Assembly: GCA_964408185.1 (NCBI GenBank)
Contig: CAYOYK010000016.1
Location: forward strand, 1-53,618
DNA length: 53,618 nucleotides
Reading direction: 5' to 3'
From: CAYOYK01 sp964408185
Lineage (GTDB): Bacteria; Bacillota; Clostridia; Christensenellales; Aristaeellaceae
Part shown: positions 47,760 to 53,618 of the stretch, in pieces
How positions within the stretch are numbered: the stretch's first letter is position 1
Layout: each line of letters opens with the position of its first letter
Notes under the pieces: model-generated
The model's database searches: none
Told to the model about the DNA's origin: nothing
What the model saw: the letters and a program-made list of their open reading frames with translations, nothing else
Program-made: the position numbers and the translations under genes

Positions 47760-48251
47760 ATGAATGTCCTATCCATCATCATTATGCTGCTGGGCATAGG
47801 ATGGGTGGCATACCTGATTGTCATGGACAATCGAAAGGCGTACAAGCAGCGTTTGCGCGCCCAAAAGATGTATGCCAGCCCCATGTTTCAGGAGCTGCAG
47901 CCAATGCTGAAGCCCTTCCGCAAGGCGCCGTTTGAGCAGCTCAAGGTTGACCGCTTCGGCGTATATGTCCGGCTTGTTCAGCCCGGCGGCGAGGAGATCT
48001 GCTATCGGTTTGACGAGCACGGCTACCCCAACCTGACGCTGGAGCGGCAGGAGGCGCTGCTCACGCTGCTGGAATCCGCCCTGCCCCGCATTACGGACAG
48101 CAACCAGTACCACCTGCGCAAGAAGCGCCGCAAGATGCTCAGTGGCAAGTACGAGTACATTTTTGCTTACATTATCGATACTGACTACAAAATCTCGCTC
48201 AATCGCGCGCCCTACTATGACAGCTCGCTGCAAACCACACAGCGCGGATAG
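47760..48251 (+). CDS. Small membrane-anchored protein of unknown function (163 residues)
   Basis: Not recognised. I take ATG 47760; the frame is open upstream but the promoter at 47695 excludes most of that. Residues about 2-20 are a transmembrane helix (VLSIIIMLLGIGWVAYLIVM), followed by a basic stretch NRKAYKQRLRAQK. The soluble part reads beta-like (QLKVDRFGVYVRLVQPGGEEICYRFDEHGYPNLT, given as VDRFGVYVRL and EICYRFDEHGYP) and contains a second basic patch LRKKRRKML and the end KISLNRAPYYDSS. The ribosome binding site is poor. The stop codon directly abuts the recO stop codon on the other strand with no intervening base. Confidence 0.7.
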   Translation: MNVLSIIIMLLGIGWVAYLIVMDNRKAYKQRLRAQKMYASPMFQELQPMLKPFRKAPFEQLKVDRFGVYVRLVQPGGEEICYRFDEHGYPNLTLERQEALLTLLESALPRITDSNQYHLRKKRRKMLSGKYEYIFAYIIDTDYKISLNRAPYYDSSLQTTQRG

Positions 48252-48974
48252 CTATAAGAATCGACCCGCCTTGATGGGCGTTTCAATCCGTTCCTCCACA
48301 TAGCGGCGCAGGCAGGGCAGCATGCTCTCCGCGTCGCTATCGCTTTGTCCGGCGGCGTAGCCGTCCCGCATCACCTGCCGCATCCATGCAACCTGCGCCG
48401 CGCTCAGGCGGAACGCGTCGCGCGGCGCGCAGGCCTCGCAGCACAGCCCGCCCGCGCGCGTATCCAGCAGCGCGCCGCTGTGCGTGTCCAGCGCGTTGCG
48501 GCAGCGGATGCAATGGTTCATGCGCGGCCGATAGCCCATCGCCATGGAAAACAGCAGCAAAAACGCCGCCGTCACCGCGCGGGGCTGATCGGGCTGGACG
48601 TAGCAGAGCTGGTACAGGCTCTTGAGCAGCAGCCGATACAGGTCGTCCTCCGGCTCGCCAAGCTGCACCACCGCGTTGCACAGCGCCAGCATGTACGCGC
48701 CGCAGCTCAGCCGCGGATGATCCAGCCGCAGGTCGTAAAAGCTGTCCTCAATGGCGCAGGCGGTCAGCGTATAGCGGTCGCCGCTCTGATAGAAGATAAA
48801 CTCGCCGTACGCAAAGGGCTCGCTGGCCGCCATGAGAGGGCTCTTGGCGCGGCGGCAGCCGCGGCTGAGGGCTTCCACGCGGCCCAGACCGGGGCAGAGC
48901 AGCGTGAGCATGCGGTCGCGGTCGTGGTAATCGGCGGTGCGGAGCACGATTCCCTGTACGGTTACGGACGGCAT
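48252..48974 (-). CDS. recO: DNA repair protein RecO
   Basis: Recombination mediator of the RecFOR pathway that loads RecA on SSB-covered DNA. ATG 48974 (240 residues) follows AAGGAGG. Seen: the OB-fold N-terminus VTVQGIVLRTADYHDRDRMLTLL near residues 4-26 (family GiVLrtxdyxExdrll) with GLGRVEALSRGCRRAKS, the helical middle, and a zinc site formed by HCIRCRNAL near 154-162 and CCEACAP near 177-183. Single gene with an extended -10 promoter. It ends base-to-base against the convergent small membrane protein gene, and I see no terminator for either. Confidence 0.93.
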   Translation of the reverse strand: MPSVTVQGIVLRTADYHDRDRMLTLLCPGLGRVEALSRGCRRAKSPLMAASEPFAYGEFIFYQSGDRYTLTACAIEDSFYDLRLDHPRLSCGAYMLALCNAVVQLGEPEDDLYRLLLKSLYQLCYVQPDQPRAVTAAFLLLFSMAMGYRPRMNHCIRCRNALDTHSGALLDTRAGGLCCEACAPRDAFRLSAAQVAWMRQVMRDGYAAGQSDSDAESMLPCLRRYVEERIETPIKAGRFL

Positions 48975-49001
48975 AGTCGGCCTCCTTTGCTTGATGGCTC
49001 C

Positions 49002-49010
49002 ATTATACCA
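49002..49010 (-). promoter_or_regulatory. Extended -10 promoter of recO
   Basis: Minus strand TGG-TATAAT (49010-49002), 28 bases before the recO ATG; -35 region TTCCGG-like and weak. Confidence 0.6.
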
Positions 49011-49172
49011 CCGCCAAGCGCGGGCCGGAAGCCCGGACATTCGGTTCAAACGTTTTAGCTAACCAGATTGTGCAACGCATGATATCAAACGGTTTGGCAA
49101 AACACCCGCGCAAGCTGCCGCACTAAAACACGAACTATATTTTATAAAACGATGGCAATATTCGCTTTTCTG

Positions 49173-49181
49173 TGCTATACT
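49173..49181 (+). promoter_or_regulatory. Extended -10 promoter of the purR operon
   Basis: TGC-TATACT (TATACT 49176-49181), 35 bases before purR; -35 box TGGCAA (49153-49158) is weak at 17-base spacing. Confidence 0.65.
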
Positions 49182-49215
49182 CATCTGCGAATGATTTGAG
49201 CAGGGAGGCCAAAGC

Positions 49216-50037
49216 ATGGAAAAAATCCGCAGGAATGAGCGCATTGCGGCGCTGTGCAGACTGCTTGCCTCGTCCCCGAACCAAACGTTCACGCTCGGCC
49301 AGTTTTGCGAGCGCTTTGGCGCCGCCAAGTCCACCATGAGCGAGGATGTGGATATTCTCAAGCGCGCGTTTGCGGAGTTTGATCTGGGCGAGCTGCAAAC
49401 GGTCACCGGGGCGGCGGGCGGCGTGCGTTTTCGCCCCACCATGAGCAAAAAGGCCGCAAACGATTTTGTCACCGGGCTTTGCGGAGAGCTGTGCAGCAAG
49501 AGCCGCGTGCTTCCGGGCGGATACCTATACCTGAGCGATCTGCTCAGCCGTCCGCAGCTTGCAAGCAAAATGGGCGTGATTATCGCGCAGGAGTTCTACC
49601 AGCAGGAGCCGGACTTTGTGCTGACCATGGAGACGAAGGGCATCCCCGTCGCGCTGATGACCGCGCGCGCCATGGGCGTGCCGCTGGTGATCGCGCGCCG
49701 CAGCGGTAAGGTATACGAGGGCCCCGCCGTGAACATCAACTATGTCACCGGCTCGGCGGGCAACATCGACACCATGAGTCTCAGCCGCCGCGCCGTCAAG
49801 GAAGGCCAGCGCGCGCTGATCGTGGATGATTTTCTCAAGGCGGGCGGCACGGCCAAGGGCATGTGCGACCTGATGCGGGAGTTCAACGTTGCCGTGGTGG
49901 GCACCGCCTTTGTGGTGGCCACGGCCAAGCCGGAGACCAAGCGCATCTCCGGTGAGAAAGCGCTGATGATCTTGGAAAGCTCCGACTTGGAGCCCGAAAC
50001 GCTGCGAATTTCGCCGGCCGAATGGCTGACGCTGTAA
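49216..50037 (+). CDS. purR: Purine operon repressor PurR (Bacillus type)
   Basis: PRPP-sensing repressor of purine genes: a winged helix fused to a catalytically inactive phosphoribosyltransferase fold. ATG 49216 (273 residues) follows GGGAGG. N-terminal domain about 1-72 with IRRNERIAALCRLLASSPN and FCERFGAAKSTMSEDVDILK near 31-50, the recognition-helix region; PRTase domain after it with FVLTMETKGIPVALMTARAMG near 134-154 (shown in part: METKGIPVAL), and the PRPP loop ALIVDDFLKAGGTAKGM near 198-214. Length and order match B. subtilis PurR. It heads an operon followed after 15 bases by glmU. PRPP is the signal, tying it to prs at 25.4 kb; guaB, the nucleoside importer and others are plausible targets but no clear PurBox was found. 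Confidence 0.93.
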   Translation: MEKIRRNERIAALCRLLASSPNQTFTLGQFCERFGAAKSTMSEDVDILKRAFAEFDLGELQTVTGAAGGVRFRPTMSKKAANDFVTGLCGELCSKSRVLPGGYLYLSDLLSRPQLASKMGVIIAQEFYQQEPDFVLTMETKGIPVALMTARAMGVPLVIARRSGKVYEGPAVNINYVTGSAGNIDTMSLSRRAVKEGQRALIVDDFLKAGGTAKGMCDLMREFNVAVVGTAFVVATAKPETKRISGEKALMILESSDLEPETLRISPAEWLTL

Positions 50038-50052
50038 GAATCGAGGATGAAT

Positions 50053-51219
50053 ATGGAAAGCATCAAGGCATACCTGATCGGCAATCAAACCAACCCGCTG
50101 CTCGCGCGGGAGCTGCTGGGCCGCCCCGTGCAGGCGTATGCGCTTGCCGCGCTCAACGAGGCCTGCCCCGGCAATGTATCCATGCTGATGACCCCGCAGG
50201 AGAAGACCGGGCTGATCGCCTCGCTGCAAGCCGAGACGGCGCAAAAGATTGTTTTTGTTCGCGCCGATTCCGCCACCGCCGAGCCGCAGGGCGTCTACAC
50301 GCTGTGCGCGCAGGCCAGCGCGAACCAAGACGAGATGTTCGCCATCACGATCCCCGGCACGCAAACGCTGCTGGCGCTGTGCTCCGACCGCGAGCTGCTG
50401 CTGCGCACGCTGGACGGCGCGACGCTGGACAGCCTGCAGGATCTGCTACCCTTGCTTGCCAAGCAGGACGTGCACCTGCGCGCGATCCCCGTGCCATCGC
50501 CCGTCAAGTGCATCGCGGTGGACTCGCCGCGCAGTTTCGCGGCCGCGCACGCCGCGCTGCGTCAGGATATTCTGGACAAGCTCCTCGACGCGGGCGTGAT
50601 CATCCTCGACCCGGAGCGCACCATCATCGAGGCCGACGTGCAAATCGGCGCGGGCACGATCGTCTATCCGGGCAATCTGCTCATGGGCAAGACCGTCATC
50701 GGCGCGGGCTGCACGCTCTGGCAGAACAACCGGTTGCAAAACGCGACCGTCGGCGACGGCACGACCGTGGAGAGCAGCGTGCTGCTCAACTGCGCTGTCG
50801 GCGCAAAAACCACCGTGGGGCCCTACGCCTACGTGCGCCCGGATTCCAACGTGGGCGACGGCTGCCGCATCGGCGACTTTGTGGAAATCAAAAACAGCAA
50901 AATCGGCAACGGCACCAAGGTGAGCCACCTGACGTATGTGGGCGACAGCGACTTGGGCGAGCACATCAACCTTGGCTGCGGCGTGGTGTTTGTGAACTAC
51001 GACGGCAAGACCAAAAGCCGCTCCACCGTGGCCGATCATGCCTTTATCGGCTGCAACTGCAATTTGGTGGCCCCCGTGCATGTGGGCGAGAACGCCTATA
51101 TTGCCGCCGGAAGCACCATCACGGAGGACGTCCCGGCCGACGCGCTCTACGTGGCGCGCTCGCGCGGCACGACCAAGGAGAACTGGGTCAGCAAGCGCAA
51201 GGAGCAGGGCAAGCTGTAA
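50053..51219 (+). CDS. glmU: GlmU with degraded uridyltransferase domain; acetyltransferase half intact
   Basis: In Bacillus GlmU (GcaD) makes UDP-GlcNAc with an N-terminal uridyltransferase and a C-terminal acetyltransferase. Here, from ATG 50053 (GAGG 6 bases upstream), the protein has 388 residues against the usual 455-460. The N-terminal 180 residues keep traces of the nucleotidyltransferase (KAYLIGNQTNP, LLGRPVQAYALAAL) but lack the signature LAAGxGTRM and the PK that follows, as well as the Asp ligand stretches, so uridyl transfer is not expected. The left-handed beta-helix is complete: PDSNVGDGCRIGDFVEIKNS, TKVSHLTYVGD with the catalytic His, NYDGKTKSRSTV, and AAGSTITEDVP near 350-365. 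It should still acetylate glucosamine-1-phosphate; UTP transfer must come from another gene or from nowhere. Confidence 0.88.
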   Translation: MESIKAYLIGNQTNPLLARELLGRPVQAYALAALNEACPGNVSMLMTPQEKTGLIASLQAETAQKIVFVRADSATAEPQGVYTLCAQASANQDEMFAITIPGTQTLLALCSDRELLLRTLDGATLDSLQDLLPLLAKQDVHLRAIPVPSPVKCIAVDSPRSFAAAHAALRQDILDKLLDAGVIILDPERTIIEADVQIGAGTIVYPGNLLMGKTVIGAGCTLWQNNRLQNATVGDGTTVESSVLLNCAVGAKTTVGPYAYVRPDSNVGDGCRIGDFVEIKNSKIGNGTKVSHLTYVGDSDLGEHINLGCGVVFVNYDGKTKSRSTVADHAFIGCNCNLVAPVHVGENAYIAAGSTITEDVPADALYVARSRGTTKENWVSKRKEQGKL

Positions 51220-51298
51220 GCGCCGAGCCAATCCGGCGAACGCAATCAATTCTTTATGCGCGCGGCAGGAGAACCAACCGCCCGCGTCGAAACCGTTA

Positions 51299-51333
51299 CA
51301 GCCGCTTGCGCAAGGGCAAGGCGGCTGTTTTTT
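51299..51333 (+). terminator. Terminator between glmU and pth
   Basis: CAGCCGC (51299-51305) pairs with GCGGCTG (51321-51327), followed by T6 (51328-51333). It would end purR-glmU transcripts before pth, but no good promoter is visible in the 56 bases after it, so partial read-through is likely. 51220-51298 holds no gene. Confidence 0.82.
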
Positions 51334-51389
51334 GCGGAAGGGGAATCGCCCTTTCCGCCTCTCGTCGTTTCATCCCAAAGGAGGCAACC

Positions 51390-51974
51390 ATGCACCTGAT
51401 CGTCGGGCTGGGCAACTACGGCAAGCTGTATGAGCATACCCGCCACAACGTCGGCTTTGACGTGGTGACGCTGGTATCGCAAAAGCTGAACATCCCCATT
51501 ACCAAGCGCCGCTGCGAGGCGCTTATCGGCGAGGGCAAGCTGGGCGCGGAGAAGCTCGTGCTCGCCCTGCCGCAGACCTATATGAACAACTCCGGCGTGG
51601 CGGTGGATCAGCTGCTGCGCCGCTTCAAGCTGACCCCGCGGGAGCTTGTGGTGGTTTACGATGATATCGACCTCGCGCTGGGCGCGGTGCGCATCCGCGC
51701 AAACGGCAGCGCGGGCACGCACAACGGCATGCGCTCCGTGCTGGACTACGTGCAGACGCCGGACTTCCCGCGCATCCGCGTGGGCGTGGGCGCGCGCGAG
51801 GAGGGCTACGATCTGGCCGAGTGGGTGCTCAGCCACTACCATGGCGACGAGGAGCGCAAAATTGTCGCGGAGGCCTACGAGCAGGCCGCGCAGGCGGTGA
51901 TTGAGCTGATTGAGCACGGAACCGACGCGGCCATGAACAAGTACAACTCCCGCAAGAAAAAGGAGGACGCATGA
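51390..51974 (+). CDS. pth: Peptidyl-tRNA hydrolase
   Basis: Cleaves peptidyl-tRNA released from stalled ribosomes (SpoVC in Bacillus). ATG 51390 follows AAAGGAGG. The 194-residue protein has MHLIVGLGNYGKLYEHTRHNVGF near residues 1-23 with the catalytic His and the conserved Asn of GLGN, LALPQTYMNNSGVAV near 56-70, VVYDDIDLALG near 89-99 with the catalytic Asp, and GSAGTHNGMRSV near 107-118. Full length. Its stop overlaps the mfd start (ATGA). The pth-mfd order is conserved with Bacillus. Confidence 0.96.
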   Translation: MHLIVGLGNYGKLYEHTRHNVGFDVVTLVSQKLNIPITKRRCEALIGEGKLGAEKLVLALPQTYMNNSGVAVDQLLRRFKLTPRELVVVYDDIDLALGAVRIRANGSAGTHNGMRSVLDYVQTPDFPRIRVGVGAREEGYDLAEWVLSHYHGDEERKIVAEAYEQAAQAVIELIEHGTDAAMNKYNSRKKKEDA

Positions 51975-53618
51975 GCTATCAAGGGCTGATGACCGCGCTG
52001 GACGGGCTGGACAGCTTTCAGGCGCTGCTGCAGGCGACGCGGGAGCCCGGCGTGTGCGCCGTGTGCGGGCTGGCGGACGGCGAGCGCGCGTTCGTGGCGG
52101 CCGCGCTGGCGCGGCGCACGGGGCGGCCTGTGGTGCTGATCTCTCCCAGCGAGCTGATCGCCAACCGACAGGCCGAGGATATCCGCCAGCTTTTGGGCGG
52201 CGGCGTAGCGGCGCTGCCCGCGCGTGAGCTGGACTTTACGCGCGCCGCGCAGAGCCGGGAGAGCACATGGCAGCGCCTTGGCGTGCTTGCGGCGCTTCGC
52301 GCGGGAGAAGCCAATGTGCTCTGCCTTTCCGCGGAGGGCTGGATGGATCGCCTTCCGCCCGCCGCGAGCTTTGACGCGGCGCTGATTACGCTGGCCGAGG
52401 GCGACGACTGCGACCCGGAGGCCCTGCTGGACGCGCTTGTGCGCAACGGCTATGAACGCGTGGACATGGTGGAGGGGCAGGGCCAGTGCGCGCGGCGCGG
52501 CGCGCTGGTGGACGTGTATCCGCCCAACCTGCCGGAGGCTGTGCGCGTGGAGCTGTTCGGCGATCAGATCGACAGCCTGCGCCTGTTTGACTGCATCAGC
52601 CAGCGCAGCGTCCGTCGGGAGAAGCGCGTCGTGCTGGCTCCGGCCACGGAATGTCTGATCCCGGAGGGCGAGCGCGCCGCCGCCGCGGGTCGGCTGCACG
52701 CCGCGCTGCAAGCGGAGCTGGGCGACGACGCGCCCGGCGCGGAAAGCAAGCCCGACGCTCCGTCAGCCGAGCCTTGGGCGCTTGATCTGCCCCCGCTTGA
52801 GGACTGGCTGCTGGACGATGAGGACGCCCTGCCCAGCTTTAGCGAGCTGGCCCTGCCGGACGCGCAGAAGGCCAAAACCGCCAAGTCCGCAAAGAACAAC
52901 GCCTTTGCCGCCTCCAAAAAGCTCCCGGCCACCTCGCCCAACCAGCCGACTGCGGACGAGAAACCCGCCGCGAAGCGCGAAGCCCGCCCGTGGGCGGAGG
53001 ACGACCGCGCCTCGCTGCTCAAGCGCCGCATGGACGATGTGGATCGCGTGGCGCAGGGCCATCCCGTGCGCGCGGGTCAGATGCTGCTGGAGCTTCTTTT
53101 GCCGCAGACCGTCACGGCGGCCGATTACCTGAACGATCCCGTGTATGTGCTCGATACGCCGGAGCTGCTGCAAAGCCGCGCGAACGCGCGCAGAAGCGCC
53201 CTCGCCGATGAGCTGACCGAGGCGCGCCGGCGCGGCGACGGCCTGCAAGCGCAGGAAAGGCTGCTTTGGGACTATTCGGCGCTGCTGGAGCGTCTGCAAG
53301 CCCATCCCGTGGCCGCGCTTACCGACGCGGCGCGCCCGCAGGGCAGGCTTCAGCCCGGAACGGTGCTGGACATGAGCTCCACGCCCGTCACGCCGTACCA
53401 GAGCCAGCTCAGCTTCCTCAAGGCCGATCTGCTCAAGTGGCGGGAGGCCGGCTACGCCATCGCGCTGCTGTGCGGCGGCGAGGCCCGCGCGCACCGCTTG
53501 GAGCGCGCCCTCGCGGAGCTGGACGTGACCGCGACCTACGCGGCCGATCTGCCCAGCAACTTGATCCGGGGCGAGGCGCTGCTGCTGCCCATGAGCCTGC
53601 AAAAGGGCTTTGTGCACG
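51971..53618 (+). CDS. mfd: Transcription-repair coupling factor Mfd, N-terminal part (cut by window edge)
   Basis: 549 codons of Mfd are visible, beginning at an ATG that overlaps the pth stop; Mfd proteins have about 1,100-1,180 residues. The visible portion is the UvrB-homology region: GLADGERAFVAAALARRTGRPVVLISPS-type sequence near residues 33-60 (seen as GLADGERAFVAAAL, PVVLISPSEL), LPARELDFTRAAQSRE, DALVRNGYERVDMVEGQGQCARRGALVDVYPP near 155-185 (shown in part: QGQCARRGALVDVYPP), and ELFGDQIDSLRLFD. Around residues 245-345 there is a low-complexity Ala/Ser/Lys/Pro-rich insert (SKPDAPSAEPW to KPAAKREARPW) not seen in typical Mfd, within the D1-D2 region. The helicase and RNA polymerase-interaction domains should follow beyond the window. 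Confidence 0.92.
   Translation, partial: MSYQGLMTALDGLDSFQALLQATREPGVCAVCGLADGERAFVAAALARRTGRPVVLISPSELIANRQAEDIRQLLGGGVAALPARELDFTRAAQSRESTWQRLGVLAALRAGEANVLCLSAEGWMDRLPPAASFDAALITLAEGDDCDPEALLDALVRNGYERVDMVEGQGQCARRGALVDVYPPNLPEAVRVELFGDQIDSLRLFDCISQRSVRREKRVVLAPATECLIPEGERAAAAGRLHAALQAELGDDAPGAESKPDAPSAEPWALDLPPLEDWLLDDEDALPSFSELALPDAQKAKTAKSAKNNAFAASKKLPATSPNQPTADEKPAAKREARPWAEDDRASLLKRRMDDVDRVAQGHPVRAGQMLLELLLPQTVTAADYLNDPVYVLDTPELLQSRANARRSALADELTEARRRGDGLQAQERLLWDYSALLERLQAHPVAALTDAARPQGRLQPGTVLDMSSTPVTPYQSQLSFLKADLLKWREAGYAIALLCGGEARAHRLERALAELDVTATYAADLPSNLIRGEALLLPMSLQKGFVH

Noticed and set aside
49033..49048. CCGGACATTCGG as a pair of inverted PurBoxes near recO/purR
   Set aside because: Each half has at least one mismatch to CCGAACAWT, spacing differs from the known double box, and it sits before recO rather than purR.

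Overview
The window reads as one piece of a GC-rich (roughly 60-65% by eye) chromosome of a Firmicute, most likely a gut-type member of the class Clostridia, perhaps Christensenellales-like. The signs are the Bacillus-type purR-glmU-pth-mfd gene order, a YlbJ-like sporulation membrane protein, a MazF/EndoA-type toxin, YitT, DUF1653 and BMP/Nup-type nucleoside transporter genes, strong AGGAGG ribosome binding sites, sigma-A promoters (TTGaca-17-TATAAT, often with an extended -10) and a CtsR-type operator. The order-level placement is inference. I found no rRNA, tRNA, CRISPR array, insertion sequence or replication origin.

Layout. 1-6.3 kb: 3' part of a NagD-like HAD phosphatase gene (minus strand, cut by the window edge), then a nucleoside-type BMP ABC importer (lipoprotein with its own promoter and terminator, double ATPase, two permeases). 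6.3-9.0 kb (minus): murA, an orphan mazF-type toxin and a YitT membrane protein. 9.4-11.5 kb: uvrB. 11.8-17.7 kb (minus): an operon with a degenerate DUF1680/GH127-like protein, a dus tRNA-dihydrouridine synthase and two large unknown secreted proteins. 17.8-19.0 kb: a Dabb-domain protein, a small unknown and a GNAT acetyltransferase. 19.1-23.3 kb: an M20-peptidase-like protein that has lost metal ligands, a GT-C-like membrane protein carrying a Cys/Pro 11-residue repeat array, and a small protein. 23.3-24.0 kb: an intergenic satellite with a 118-bp higher-order period. 24.0-26.6 kb: YlbJ-like protein and prs. 26.7-34.0 kb: an unusual operon (propeller/solute-binding fusion, two sugar-type permeases, HlyD-like adaptor, MacB-like permease, Cys-cluster protein) with no ATPase gene. 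34.0-35.3 kb: hairpin-rich repeats and an orphan holin-family gene. 35.4-41.0 kb: hsp20 behind a CtsR-like operator, then a Gld-like ABC-2 cluster with a DUF4340 protein. 41.0-42.9 kb: guaB with tandem promoters, then a DUF1653 gene. 43.1-47.1 kb: a 1,317-residue membrane-anchored beta-propeller protein. 47.7-49.0 kb: a small membrane protein gene abutting convergent recO. 49.2-53.6 kb: purR, a glmU with a wrecked uridyltransferase half, pth, and mfd running off the end.

Three themes tie the window together. First, purine metabolism is scattered through it: nucleoside uptake, prs, guaB and purR, although prs has left its usual place beside glmU. Second, three enzyme-family proteins (DUF1680/GH127, M20, and the GlmU N-domain) keep the fold signature but lose catalytic or metal-binding residues. 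Third, the three long intergenic repeat tracts (11.5, 23.4 and 34.1 kb) all lie between convergent gene ends and at least two share a recognisable core, while many proteins carry repeat-rich Pro/Ala/Asp or Gln/Pro tails or inserts. The most unusual items are the satellite and its related convergent-junction elements, the ATPase-less import/export hybrid operon, and the Cys-repeat insert in the GT-C-like protein.
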